This document shows, piece by piece, positions 17,293 through 26,939 of a stretch of DNA of 39,144 nt (the first letter of the stretch is position 1; every line of letters begins with the position of its first letter). The stretch is from positions 1-39,144 of the forward strand of contig JAHBWG010000023.1 in NCBI GenBank assembly GCA_019637095.1. Direction: 5' to 3'. The position numbers were made by a program, and so were the translations under genes. The notes under the pieces were generated by a model, which was not told the DNA's origin, did not search any database, and saw only the letters and a list, made by a program, of their open reading frames with translations. The stretch is from Sandaracinaceae bacterium (GTDB lineage: Bacteria > Myxococcota_A > Polyangia > Polyangiales > Sandaracinaceae).

Positions 17293-18255
17293 TCACGTGG
17301 CGCGCATCGTCGCGAGGCCGTCGGCGAAGCGCACGACCGGGCTCCAGCCGAGCTCGCGCTCGGCGCGCGCGGTCCGCACGGTCACCGTCCGCGACATCAT
17401 GGCGATCGCGAAGCGCGTCATCGGCGGCGCGCGCTTCGCGCCGGCGAGCCGATACGCGCCCTCGACGAGCGAGGCGAGCGGTCGCGCGAGGGCGCCCGGG
17501 AGGCTGCGCTCCGGCAGGGTCACGCCCTGCGTCGCGGCGAGCGCGTCGAGCAGCTCGCGCAGCGTGCGGTCCTCGCCGTCGCCGAGGAAGTACGCGCGGC
17601 CGCCCTCGCCCCGCTCGAGCGCGAGCTCCACGCCCCGGACGAGGTTCGCGACGTGGGTGCTCGACGTGCGCGCGCGGCCTCCGTCGAGCCACGCGAAGCT
17701 GCCCTCGCGCGCCATGCGGAGCACCGCCGGCAGCACGCTCGCGTCGCGCGGACCCCACACGAGGCGAGGGCGGAGCGAGAGCGCGGCGAAGCGCGACGCC
17801 GACGCGGCGAGGACGAGCTTCTCCGCCTCCGCCTTGCTCTCCGAGTAGAGGTAGCGGTGACGCGCCGGGTAGGGGTGGCTCTCGTCGATGTCGACCAGGT
17901 CGTGCCCGTCGAAGAGCGCCGCCTCGGTCCCGATGTGCACGAAGCGGCGCACGCCCGCGCGCTGCGCGACCTCGAGCGCCTGCCGCGTCCCCTCGACGTT
18001 CGCCTCGAAGAACTGCGCGCGCGTGCCCCACTCCTCGACGAACGCCGCCGCGTGCACGACCGCCTCGCAGCCGCGCGCCGCCTCGTCGGGGATCGCGCCG
18101 AGCTCACCGCGCACCGCGCGCGCGCCGAAGCCCTCCACCTTGCGGGCGCTCGCGTCCGAGCGGGCGAGCGCGCGCACCGTCGCGCCGCGCGCGACGAGGC
18201 CCTCGATCACGTGCGAGCCGACGAACCCCGAGCCACCGGTGACGAGAACCTCCAC
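17293..18255 (-). CDS. NAD-dependent epimerase/dehydratase (extended SDR)
   Basis: The product is 320 residues. It has a Rossmann start VLVTGGSGFVGSHVIEGL (TGxxGxxG), a conserved HIGTEAALFDG region, and the catalytic YLYSESKAEAEKL (YxxxK). This is the 3-beta-hydroxysteroid dehydrogenase/NAD-dependent epimerase type, acting on sugars, sterols or other alcohols with NAD(P). The GTG at 18255 was preferred over that at 18261 because GGAGG lies 5 nt before it and would touch the earlier one. It is convergent with the porin and lies 42 bases downstream of cysA, reading the same way, so it could be the last gene of the ABC operon. Substrate unknown. Confidence 0.87.
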   Translation of the reverse strand: MEVLVTGGSGFVGSHVIEGLVARGATVRALARSDASARKVEGFGARAVRGELGAIPDEAARGCEAVVHAAAFVEEWGTRAQFFEANVEGTRQALEVAQRAGVRRFVHIGTEAALFDGHDLVDIDESHPYPARHRYLYSESKAEAEKLVLAASASRFAALSLRPRLVWGPRDASVLPAVLRMAREGSFAWLDGGRARTSSTHVANLVRGVELALERGEGGRAYFLGDGEDRTLRELLDALAATQGVTLPERSLPGALARPLASLVEGAYRLAGAKRAPPMTRFAIAMMSRTVTVRTARAERELGWSPVVRFADGLATMRAT

Positions 18256-18297
18256 GGGCACCTCCGAGCCCCAGCGTGCGCTCGCCCGCGCCCTCAG

Positions 18298-19335
18298 TCA
18301 CATCGACGAGCTCGACCCGTACGCGCGGGCGGACGTGACCTCGACGGCGACGCGGGCGCCGGGCTCGACGCCGCGCAGGAGGCTGCTGCGGCGCGGGAAC
18401 TGGGCGACGATCGCGCCCGCGCCGTCGACGGTGGCGTGGACGCGGACGCGATCACCGAGGGTGACCACGCGCTCGACCGTCGCGACGCCCGCGTCGTCGC
18501 GCCAGAGCTTCAGATCGTAGGAGCGCACGACGAGGTGCACGTCGCCTTCGGGCCCGCCCGTGGGTACCTCGGCGCGGAGCGCGCCCGCGCGCGCGGTGGC
18601 GCCCTCGACGCGCGCGTCGAGCACGTTCACCTCGCCGACGAAGCGCGCGACGAACTCCGTCGCCGGCTCGTCGAGGATCTGCGCTGGGGTCCCGCTCTGC
18701 TCGAGGCCGCCGCGGTGGATCACGAGCACGCGGTCGGCGACGGAAAAGGCCTCGTCCTGGTCGTGGGTGACGAAGATCGAGGTGACGCCGACCTCGTCGT
18801 GCAGGCGCCGCAGCCACTCGCGCAGCTCCTCGCGGACCTTCGCGTCGACCGCGCCGAAGGGCTCGTCGAGCAAGAGGAGCTTGGGCTCGGGCGCGAGCGC
18901 GCGGGCGAGCGCGACGCGCTGGCGCTGGCCACCCGAGAGCTGCGAAGGGAAGCGTCGCTCGAGGCCGCCGAGGCCGACGAGCGCGAGGAGCTCGCGCGCC
19001 CGGCGGCGCGCCTCGGGCTTGGGGACGCCGCGCACATCGAGCCCGAAAGAGACGTTGTCCTCCACCGTGAGGTGGCGAAAGAGCGCGTAGTGCTGGAAGA
19101 CGAAGCCGATGGCGCGCGCGCGCGCGTGCACGCGCGTGGCGTCCTCGTCGCCGAGCCACACCGCGCCCGCGTCGGGCGTGTCGAGGCCGGCGAGGATGCG
19201 CAAGATGGTGCTCTTGCCGCTCCCGGACGGGCCCAGGAGCGCGACGAGCGAGCCGCTCCGTACCTCGAAGGTCACGTCGCGGACCGCCTCGAAGGTCCCG
19301 AAGCGCTTCGAGAGGTGCTCGACCCGGATGTTCAT
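18298..19335 (-). CDS. cysA: Sulfate/thiosulfate ABC importer ATP-binding protein
   Basis: This 345-residue ATPase has Walker A GPSGSGKST (35-43), the Q-loop FVFQHYALF, signature LSGGQRQRVALARAL, Walker B LLLLDEPFGAVD and H-loop VTHDQDEA. A C-terminal TOBE-like domain of about 100 residues follows (WRDDAGVATVERVVTLGDRVRVHATVDG), with FVGEVNVLDARV before it, as in CysA. It powers sulfate/thiosulfate import with the two permeases upstream; its ATG overlaps the cysW stop (ATGA). Molybdate or other anion importers share this plan, but the CysT/CysW pair makes sulfate the best call. Confidence 0.93.
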   Translation of the reverse strand: MNIRVEHLSKRFGTFEAVRDVTFEVRSGSLVALLGPSGSGKSTILRILAGLDTPDAGAVWLGDEDATRVHARARAIGFVFQHYALFRHLTVEDNVSFGLDVRGVPKPEARRRARELLALVGLGGLERRFPSQLSGGQRQRVALARALAPEPKLLLLDEPFGAVDAKVREELREWLRRLHDEVGVTSIFVTHDQDEAFSVADRVLVIHRGGLEQSGTPAQILDEPATEFVARFVGEVNVLDARVEGATARAGALRAEVPTGGPEGDVHLVVRSYDLKLWRDDAGVATVERVVTLGDRVRVHATVDGAGAIVAQFPRRSSLLRGVEPGARVAVEVTSARAYGSSSSM

Positions 19336-20192
19336 CGATCCGCCTCTTTCTCGGCGGCGCGCGCCCGCCGCCCCTTGGCCCACTCGAGCGCCGCGAGCAG
19401 CAGCACGCTGATCGCGGCGAGCAGCGCCGCCATGCCGTACGCGGGCGCGAGCTCGCGCTCCTCGATCGCGTCGTGGATGAACGTGGTGGCGGTCTGCGTC
19501 TGGCCGGAGATGCTGCCGCCGAGCACGAGCACCGCGCCGAACTCGCCGAGGCTGCGGGCCATCGTCATCAAGAGGCCGTAGCCGAGCGCGACGCGCACGT
19601 TGGGGAGCGTCACGCGCCAGAACGTCTGCCACGCAGAGGCGCCGAGCGTCACGGCGGCCTCCTCCTCGCTCGTGCCGATCTCCTCGAGCACGTACGCGAC
19701 CTCGCGGATCGTGTAGGGGAGCGTCACGAACAGCACCGCGACGACGAGCCCGGGGAACGCGAACACCACGCGCACGCCGAGCGCGTCGAGCCACGGCGCG
19801 AGCACGCCGTCGCGACCCACCAGCGCGAGGAACGCGAGCCCGATCACCACCGGCGAGACGGCGAGCGGCAGGTCCGCGAGCGCGCTGAGGAGCGCGCGCC
19901 CGCGAAAGCGGTGCCGCACGATCGCGATCGCGCCCGCGGTCCCGACCACGGCGTTGACCGCGACCGCGATCGCCGTGAGGACGACGGTCATGCGCAGCGC
20001 GGCGAGCGCGTCCTCGCGGCCGAGGGCGCCGAGCGCGGCACCGACGCCGACGTCCGCGAGCTCGCCGCCGAGCGCGCCGAGCGGCCCGATCAGGACGACG
20101 CCGAGGTAGAGGAGCACGAGGATGACGAGCGCCACGCGTCCCGCGCGCGCCCCGGTGCTGGACGCCGCCGGCGCGCGCGCGTCACTCCGCAC
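19332..20192 (-). CDS. cysW: Sulfate ABC importer permease CysW
   Basis: This 286-residue inner-membrane protein has about six helices. The family permease loop is EEEAAVTLGASAWQTFWRVTLPNVRVALGYGLLMTMARSLGEFGAVLVLGG, containing the EAA motif that docks on CysA. PLAVSPVVIGLAFLALVG and TTFIHDAIEERELAPAYGMAALLA are CysW-like. The GTG at 20192 gives an 11-nt overlap with cysT. The N-terminus has about 18 extra residues relative to typical CysW. It forms a heterodimer with CysT as the transport channel. Confidence 0.92.
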   Translation of the reverse strand: MRSDARAPAASSTGARAGRVALVILVLLYLGVVLIGPLGALGGELADVGVGAALGALGREDALAALRMTVVLTAIAVAVNAVVGTAGAIAIVRHRFRGRALLSALADLPLAVSPVVIGLAFLALVGRDGVLAPWLDALGVRVVFAFPGLVVAVLFVTLPYTIREVAYVLEEIGTSEEEAAVTLGASAWQTFWRVTLPNVRVALGYGLLMTMARSLGEFGAVLVLGGSISGQTQTATTFIHDAIEERELAPAYGMAALLAAISVLLLAALEWAKGRRARAAEKEADR

Positions 20193-21006
20193 GGCGCGCC
20201 CCCGTGCGGCGCTCGACCGCCCACGCGACCGCGTGGAGCGCGAGCGCGAGCGCCAAGAGCCCGATCGACGTCGCCGCCGCCGCGCCGGGCTCTCCGCTCT
20301 CGATCTCGCCGAACACGAACACCGGCGCGGTGAGCGTCCGGCCGGGCACGTTGCCCGCGATCACGACGATGGAGCCGAACTCGCCGAGCGCGCGGCCGAC
20401 CGAGCGGATCCCGCCGGAGAGCGCCGCGGGGAGGATCGCCGGCAGGAACACGGTGCGAAACGTCTGGACCGGACCCGCGCCCAGGACGATCGCCGCCTCC
20501 TCCTCCGCGGGATCGATCTCGGCCAAGAGCGGCTCCACCGCGCGCACGACGAACGGGAGCGTGACGAAGAGCAGCGCGAGCACGATCCCCGGGCGCGCGA
20601 AGACGACCTCGACGCCGAGCGCCGAGAGCGCGCGGCCGGCCAGCGCGGTCGGGCCGTAGAGGAGCGCGAGCATCACGCCAGCCACCAGCGTCGGGATCGC
20701 CAGGGGCAGGTCGACGAGCGCCGAGAGCAGCGCGCGGCCCGGGAGGCGGTAGCGCACGAGGACCCACGCCGTCGCGGTGCCGAGCACGACGTTCAGCGCG
20801 CCGACGAGGAGCGCCGTCCAGGTCGTGAGCCACAGCGCGGCACGCGCGGTCGGCGCGCCGATGCGGCCGAAGAACGCGGCCGGTCCGTCGGCGAGGCCGA
20901 CCTCGACGAGCGTCGCGAGCGGCACCGCGACGAGCGCGACCACGTAGAGCACCACGCCCGCGCGCAGCGCGCGCGCGAGCGGCCCGGGCGCCAGCGCGGC
21001 GCTCAT
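20182..21006 (-). CDS. cysT: Sulfate ABC importer permease CysT
   Basis: This 274-residue permease starts at ATG 21006, in an ATGA overlap with the binding-protein gene. It has six predicted helices and the EAA loop EEEAAIVLGAGPVQTFRTVFLPAILPAALSGGIRSVGRALGEFGSIVVIAGN. DLPLAIPTLVAGVMLALLYGPTA and FARPGIVLALLFVTLPFVVRAVEP are strongly CysT/CysU-like. It pairs with CysW. The gene order binding protein-CysT-CysW-CysA is the classical sulfate operon. Confidence 0.92.
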   Translation of the reverse strand: MSAALAPGPLARALRAGVVLYVVALVAVPLATLVEVGLADGPAAFFGRIGAPTARAALWLTTWTALLVGALNVVLGTATAWVLVRYRLPGRALLSALVDLPLAIPTLVAGVMLALLYGPTALAGRALSALGVEVVFARPGIVLALLFVTLPFVVRAVEPLLAEIDPAEEEAAIVLGAGPVQTFRTVFLPAILPAALSGGIRSVGRALGEFGSIVVIAGNVPGRTLTAPVFVFGEIESGEPGAAAATSIGLLALALALHAVAWAVERRTGARRAE

Positions 21007-22040
21007 CGCGCGGCCCGCGCGCTCCGTCGCTCGACCGCTCGGTCGTACACGCCGCCCTCGTCGAACACCACGCGGCGCAGCGCGGCCCAGCCGCCGAGGT
21101 CGCGCGCGGTGAAGACGTCGCCGGCGGCCGGGAAGCGCCCCTCGACCTCGGCGGCGACGGCGGGGACGACGGGACGCAGGCCGTGCTCCGCGTAGGCGCG
21201 CTGCGCCTCGGGCGTGGTGAGGAAGTCGACGAACGCGCGGGCGAGCGCGCGGGTGCCGTGGCGATCCGCGTACGCGTCGACGACGGCGGCCGGGTTCTCG
21301 ATGAGGACCGTCGAGGCCGGCACGACGTAGTCGTAGCGCTGGCCGTTCAGCCGCCCGACGAGGATCTCGTTCTCGTACGTGATGACCGCATCGCCGACCC
21401 CGCGCTCGAACGTGAGCATGGAGTCGCGCGCGCCACGGTCCATGATGCGCACGTTCGCGAGGATGGACGCGAGCAGATCGGTGGCGGCCTCGGGGTCGCC
21501 CGCGGCGACGCCTGCGTGGCCGCGCATCGCCGCGCCGTAGATCGCGAGGATGTTCCACATCGCGCCGCCGCTCGTGCGCACGTTCGGCGTGAGCACCTCG
21601 AGCCCCGGGCGCGCGAGGTCCTGCCACGTGCGGATCGCGCGCGGGTTCCCCTCGCGCACGCCGATCACCACGAGCGAGCGGCTCACCATCCCGCCGTGCT
21701 CGCCCGCGTCCCATCCGTCGCCGACCAACCCGGCCGCGACGAGCGTCGCGATGTCGGGCTCGAGCGAGAGCAGCGCCACGTCCGCCTCGAAGCCGCCGGC
21801 GATGGCGCGCGCCTGCGCGCCGCTCGCGAGGTACGACTCGCGGAAGCTCACCTCGCGCGCGTGCTCGTCGCGCCAGTGGCGCGCGAACGCGGGCAAGATC
21901 GCGCGGCCGTACGCCTCGCGCGGCGTCGTGTACGCGCCGAGCGTCAGCCGGTCGATCGAGCCGTTCTGTTCACCTCCACAGCCGATGAGCGTAGCGAGCA
22001 CGGCGAAGCCGGCGCTCGCCCGGACGAGGCGGGTCCACAT
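21003..22040 (-). CDS. Sulfate/thiosulfate-binding lipoprotein
   Basis: From ATG 22040 the protein is 345 residues with a lipoprotein signal and lipobox LIGC (Cys at about 21). The body follows the Sbp/CysP fold: SYLASGAQARAIAGGFEADVALLSLEPDIATLVAAGLV, LVVIGVREGNPRAIRTWQDLARPGLEVLTPNVRTSGGAMWNILAIYGAA, and VGDAVITYENEILVG. The usual Gly-Gly-Ser before the first anion helix is here Ala-Ser-Gly, a modest change at the binding loop. It delivers sulfate or thiosulfate to CysTW. Many family members are soluble; membrane anchoring by lipid is the variation here. The open frame extends to 22130 but that part is Arg-rich and unlike a signal peptide. Confidence 0.88.
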   Translation of the reverse strand: MWTRLVRASAGFAVLATLIGCGGEQNGSIDRLTLGAYTTPREAYGRAILPAFARHWRDEHAREVSFRESYLASGAQARAIAGGFEADVALLSLEPDIATLVAAGLVGDGWDAGEHGGMVSRSLVVIGVREGNPRAIRTWQDLARPGLEVLTPNVRTSGGAMWNILAIYGAAMRGHAGVAAGDPEAATDLLASILANVRIMDRGARDSMLTFERGVGDAVITYENEILVGRLNGQRYDYVVPASTVLIENPAAVVDAYADRHGTRALARAFVDFLTTPEAQRAYAEHGLRPVVPAVAAEVEGRFPAAGDVFTARDLGGWAALRRVVFDEGGVYDRAVERRSARAAR

Positions 22041-22220
22041 GCGCAGCGCGGTGAGCAGCAACCGCGCCAGCGCGGAGCACGGGCCCCGGCGCGGGCCCAC
22101 CCATCGTCCCTCACGGCGTCGCCGCGCCATCCCACGGGTGCCCGTCGAATGTCACGGCGCGGCGTCGAGCACGACCCCGCGCCGTCGCCCCTCACCGACC
22201 GAGCGCCCAACGCAAGAAGG

Positions 22221-22706
22221 GGAACGGAGGCTGGTGGCGATCTCGCGCGCGAGCCGCGTGGCGGAGGAGCCGGTCACGCAGGCGCGCACGATCCCGCGTC
22301 GAGGAGACGACGAACGAACCGCGCCCAGCCCTCGACGAGCTGGATCTCGTCGAAGAAGAACGCGCCTTCGCGCCCCCGCGCGCCGGGGTTGGCCCGGTAG
22401 TGCGCGTCGACGAGCGCGCCGAGATCGGCGGCGGACACGTCGCCGAGTCGCTCGTCCTCGAAGTCCAGGTAGAGCAGGTCCGCTCGCGGTGTCCCGGCCT
22501 CGATCAGCGCGCGCACCCGCGCGAACAGCAGCCAAGTCTTGCCGGCCCTGCGCATCCCCACGACCGCGTCGGCCTTGCCCGGCAGCCAGGGGGAGCCGGA
22601 CCGCGCGAGGCGTGGGCTGCGGGAGGGGCCGCGCGCGCGCGTCGGCCACCACGTCGTCGAAGACCGCCACGGAGATCCTGTCCTTCCTCCGAGGACGGAT
22701 CGACAT
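22221..22706 (-). pseudogene. Frameshifted, truncated AAA (AAA_14/DUF4143-type) ATPase remnant
   Basis: Pieces of one ATPase appear in alternating frames. From an ATG at 22706 comes SVAVFDDVVADARARPLP and TPRAVRLP. A frame change then gives LPGKADAVVGMRRAGKTWLLFARVRALIEAG (Walker A GMRRAGKT), YLDFEDERLGDVSAADL and FFFDEIQLVEGWARFVRRLL (Walker B). A second change gives CVTGSSATRLAREIATSLR, the sensor motif that normally follows directly. Family proteins are about 400 residues; the C-terminal half is missing. Two frameshifts plus truncation mark it as dead. It lies between the sulfate importer and the sigma-54 regulator. Confidence 0.75.
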
Positions 22707-22781
22707 GGATCCGGGCTCGGGCGAAGGACAGATCGTTGCGTCGCTCGCACCGCGCGGTCGCGGCGTCGACGAGTGGCTACG

Positions 22782-22827
22782 CCGTGATATCTCACGGGGT
22801 CGCGGAGACATCGCACGGATCTCCGTG
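22782..22827. promoter_or_regulatory. Two palindromes upstream of the sigma-54 regulator
   Basis: CCGTGA-TATC-TCACGG (22782-22797) and CACGGA-TC-TCCGTG (22814-22827) are both perfect inverted repeats sharing the half-site CCGTGA/TCCGTG. They sit about 60-105 bases before the regulator start and are candidates for autoregulatory sites. They also overlap the start-proximal side of the ATPase remnant. Confidence 0.5.
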
Positions 22828-22887
22828 ATATGTGCTGGGACATCGCTGAGCCCGCATGGGGTGCTGGGAATGGTGCAGGTCTTGCCG

Positions 22888-24420
<1,533 letters not shown>

Positions 24421-24432
24421 CGCCGTGAGCCA

Positions 24433-24458
24433 CCCCGAACGCCGCGCGTGGGCACGCC
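24433..24458. repeat. Dispersed 26-bp repeat, copy 1
   Basis: A 26-base GC-rich segment whose core is GCCGCGCGTGGGCACG occurs here, 12 bases after the sigma-54 regulator stop, and again exactly at 29720-29745 in another intergenic stretch. It is not a clean hairpin. It may be a REP-like family of this genome. Confidence 0.5.
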
Positions 24459-24493
24459 CCCTTACCCTCTCGCGCCGGGCCGCGTGACGCGAG

Positions 24494-24516
24494 CCGCCCC
24501 TCGGGGCGGTTCCTTT
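24494..24516 (+). terminator. Intrinsic terminator of the sigma-54 regulator
   Basis: CCGCCCC (24494-24500), a 2-base loop TC, and GGGGCGG (24503-24509) make a perfect 7-bp stem followed by TTCCTTT. The T-rich side is on the plus strand and lies 74 bases behind the regulator stop. Confidence 0.75.
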
Positions 24517-24533
24517 GCCCGCTGCGGCACCGC

Positions 24534-24725
24534 TCACGAGAGCTCGATCCGGACGCGGCAGTGATCACTCGGTCCTCACTCCTCGTCGCGGTTGAGCGCA
24601 GCCGCGGACACTCGATGCGCGATCGACGCGGAGGCGAAGACGAAGTCGAGCTGACGCGTCGCCGTAGCGGGCTCGCCCCGTCGCGCCCTGAGCGTCGGCA
24701 CGTTCTGACCACGGCGGTGACGTTG
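24534..24725 (-). pseudogene. Remnant of an endonuclease/exonuclease/phosphatase-family protein
   Basis: The minus strand encodes the C-terminal end of an EEP-superfamily protein: NVPTLRARRGEPATATRQLDF, then VFASASIAHRVSAAALNRDEE, a stop (TGA), and GPSDHCRVRIELS. In family members a Trp (TGG) stands where the TGA is, and SDHC includes the catalytic Asp-His. The upstream part of the gene (about 150-250 residues) is not recognisable. One nonsense change and lack of the N-terminal domain make it a relic. The true C-terminal stop is at 24534-24536. Confidence 0.65.
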
Positions 24726-24991
24726 ATCGCCCGCGAGTCGTCCGCGCCGTCGGCCTCACCCGTCTCCCGCGCCGAGGCCGGGCAGACGACGAGGAATCCT
24801 GCCGGTATCTCGAGGAGGCTTCCCGGCCTCCGCGCGGATGCCCCGGCGCCGAGGCGGTCGAGTCATTCCTACGCGGCCTAAGCCGCATGGCCCGTGCCTC
24901 GACGTCGAGGTCCGCCGCGGCGGAGCCAGGGTGGCCCACGCGTCGGCGAGTAGCTGACGCGAGGCGCGGCGCTCCGCGGTAGAGTCCGAGC
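24726..24991. other. Intergenic, no gene recognised
   Basis: Both strands were read in this 266-base stretch between the EEP relic and the interrupted lipoprotein gene. It contains only short GC-rich frames without family resemblance, and it probably includes the lipoprotein promoter and perhaps further decayed EEP sequence. No hairpin or repeat stood out. Confidence 0.5.
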
Positions 24992-25432
24992 GTGCGGGCC
25001 TCGCTCGGACTGCTGTGCCTCCTCGGTGCGTGCGATGGGGCGCCCGCGCCGCTCGACGCGAGCGCGCCGCCCGCGGACGCCGGCTCCGACGCGGGGGCGC
25101 CGGTGCGGCCGCCGCTCGGCGTCTACAGCGAGTTCCTCGCCTACGACGCGGTGGAGGCGACGCTCCCGGACCTCGCGGCGCGCGGGGCGGCGCTCCAGGT
25201 CGCCGTGCCGAGCGCGCGCATCGGCGAGGCGGCCCTGCGCTCGCTCCTGACCGCCGCCGGCGGCGCGGGCGTCGAGGTGCGGGTCTGGCTCGTGCTGGCG
25301 CGCGAGGACGGCTACTGGCCCAACGAGGACAACCTCGCGCTGTTCGCCGACGAGGTGATCCGCCTGCTCGACTGGCTCGACGCGGAGAGCCTGCGCGCCG
25401 CCGCCGTGGTCTACGACCTCGAGCCGTCGCTA
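24992..25432 (+). pseudogene. Lipoprotein gene, 5' part, interrupted by IS630
   Basis: From the GTG at 24992, 147 codons are intact up to the insertion point (EPSL). The start is a lipoprotein signal with lipobox LLGAC (Cys14), then an Ala/Asp/Gly linker and a domain beginning PPLGVYSEFLAYDAVEATLPDLAARGAALQVAV. The layout suggests a TIM-barrel-like glycosidase or sugar-handling lipoprotein (alternating strand/helix, GVEVRVWLVLARED). The 3' part resumes at 26940 in the same frame. As it stands the gene would make a truncated protein ending in IS sequence. Confidence 0.8.
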
Positions 25433-25464
25433 GTACCCCCGGCCCAAGGTTCGATCCGGGTTTC
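25433..25464. repeat. IS630 left terminal inverted repeat
   Basis: This is the left 32-bp end, sharing 26 of 32 bases with the reverse complement of the right end; the outer 9 and inner 9 bases are identical. It is flanked by target TA at 25431-25432. Confidence 0.88.
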
Positions 25465-25481
25465 GTGAATATCTCGGCCGC

Positions 25482-26603
25482 GTGCTCGATCGGATCGTCG
25501 TGGCACGTGGCCCCGCGCCCGAGCCGCTGCGCATGTCGCGGCGGATGTATCGCGAGTTGAAGAAGCTCGTGCGGCGTCATCGTGCGCCGGCCGCGGTGGT
25601 CCAGAGAGCTCGGGCGTTGCTGCTGGCGCGGTCGGGTCATGGGACCGTGGAGATCGCGCGCCGCCTCGGGTGCTCGAGCCGGAACGTGCGGAAGTGGAAG
25701 GCGCGCTTCCGCGCGAGCCCGACGCTCGCAGCCCTCGATGACGCACCGCGGTGCGGTCGGCCGGCGTCCGTGCCGAGGTGGGTCCGGTGCACGCTCGTGC
25801 AGCTCGCCTGCGACCGTCCGGAGGGGATTTTCACGCCGTTCCGCGAGGTCTGGACTCGGCAGTCGCTCGCCGACGAGCTCGCGCGCGTGACCGGCCACCG
25901 GCTCAGCGTCAGCGAGGTCGGGCGCATCCTGCGCAACGCCGAGCTTCGACCCCACCGCTTGCGGCAGTGGTTGCACAGCCCCGACCCGGACTTCGAGGCC
26001 AAGGCGAAGCGGGTGTGCGAGCTGTACCTGAACCCTCCGCCGGGCGCCGTCGTCCTCTGCATCGACGAGAAGCCGATGCAGGTGCTCGAGCGCATCCACC
26101 CCACCCATGTCGACCCGCTGACCGGCCGGGTCCGTTTCGAGTTCGAGTACAAGCGGCACGGTGTGCAGCACCTGCTCGCGGCCTTCGACATCCGCACGGG
26201 GCGCGTGGTGGCGCGCATCGTGGCCAAGCGCACCGCCGAGGCGACGGTGTCGTTCATGAACGAGGTCGCACGTCGCTACCGCGGGCGCGAGGTCTACGTC
26301 GTCTGGGACAACCTCAACACGCACTGCGACGGCAAGACCGTGCAGCGGTGGCAGGACTTCAACGAGCGCCACGGCGGGCGGTTCCACTTCGTGTACACGC
26401 CCAAGCACGCGTCGTGGATGAACCAGGTCGAGATCTGGTTCTCCATCCTGCACCGCAGAGTGCTCCAGCACGGCGACTTCGCGACGAAGCAGCGCCAGCG
26501 CCTGCAGGTCGAAGCCTTCGTCCGGCACTGGAACCGTGTCGAGCGACACCCGTTCCGATGGACGTGGAGAGTCCCCGAGCGGCAAGATCGGCGCGCCGCC
26601 TGA
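25482..26603 (+). CDS. IS630-family DDE transposase
   Basis: The product is 373 residues from GTG 25482 (or 356 from ATG 25533). The N-terminal half has two helix-turn-helix regions (ARALLLARSGHGTVEIARRLGCSSRNVRKWKARF and RQSLADELARVTGHRLSVSEVGRILRNAELRPHR) that bind the terminal repeats. The catalytic core shows D195 in LCIDEKPM, D276 in VVWDNLNTH and E317 in ASWMNQVEIWF, the full DDE triad with IS630 spacing. All catalytic residues are present, so it is probably active. It cuts and joins the element at TA targets. Confidence 0.95.
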   Translation: MLDRIVVARGPAPEPLRMSRRMYRELKKLVRRHRAPAAVVQRARALLLARSGHGTVEIARRLGCSSRNVRKWKARFRASPTLAALDDAPRCGRPASVPRWVRCTLVQLACDRPEGIFTPFREVWTRQSLADELARVTGHRLSVSEVGRILRNAELRPHRLRQWLHSPDPDFEAKAKRVCELYLNPPPGAVVLCIDEKPMQVLERIHPTHVDPLTGRVRFEFEYKRHGVQHLLAAFDIRTGRVVARIVAKRTAEATVSFMNEVARRYRGREVYVVWDNLNTHCDGKTVQRWQDFNERHGGRFHFVYTPKHASWMNQVEIWFSILHRRVLQHGDFATKQRQRLQVEAFVRHWNRVERHPFRWTWRVPERQDRRAA

Positions 26604-26610
26604 GCGCGCC

Positions 26611-26925
26611 ATGCCCAAACAGCACGCCGAAACCTGGGACGTCTCCGCCGTCGAGAAGCGCCTCCACGACCGCGGCCTGACGCACCTGCGCGTCCGCAAG
26701 CACGGCGCCGCGGTCATCGTCGAGTCGGGCCCCGCCGACAACCCCTGGAAGCACTTCCGGCTACGCCGCGACACCGTCCACCTCTGGTGGCTCGACATGG
26801 CCAGCCGAGGCTCGCGGTGGGACCGGACGCCGTTCCGCGACCTGCGCGACAACCTCATCGACATGGTCATCGAGCAATTCCCGTGGACGCTCACCGACGT
26901 CCTCGGAAACCCGGAACGGACTTAG
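26611..26925 (+). CDS. Passenger gene inside the IS630 element, unknown function
   Basis: The ATG at 26611, 7 bases after the transposase stop, opens a 104-residue frame ending 12 bases from the element's right end, inside the right terminal repeat. The sequence is acidic/basic mixed and Trp-rich (YxxxW-like: NPWKHFRLRRDTVHLWWLDMASRGSRWDRTPF). No known domain is recognised. Most IS630 members hold only the transposase, so this is unusual. Spacing suggests co-transcription with the transposase. It could modulate transposition or be a cargo gene. Confidence 0.65.
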   Translation: MPKQHAETWDVSAVEKRLHDRGLTHLRVRKHGAAVIVESGPADNPWKHFRLRRDTVHLWWLDMASRGSRWDRTPFRDLRDNLIDMVIEQFPWTLTDVLGNPERT

Positions 26926-26937
26926 GATCGGGGGTAC
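26906..26937. repeat. IS630 right terminal inverted repeat
   Basis: Right 32-bp end; overlaps the last codons of the passenger gene and is followed by target TA at 26938-26939. Confidence 0.88.
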
Positions 26938-26939
26938 TA

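Larger units (their letters stand above)
25433..26937 (+). mobile_element. IS630-family insertion sequence (about 1505 bp)
   Basis: The element begins GTACCCCCG and ends with the reverse complement of the same. Its 32-bp terminal inverted repeats (25433-25464 and 26906-26937) match at 26 positions. It sits between duplicated TA dinucleotides within CTAG on both sides (25430-25433, 26937-26940), the target preference known for IS630. It carries a complete transposase gene and one further gene. Removal of the element plus one TA restores the host lipoprotein frame exactly, which indicates a recent insertion. Confidence 0.92.
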
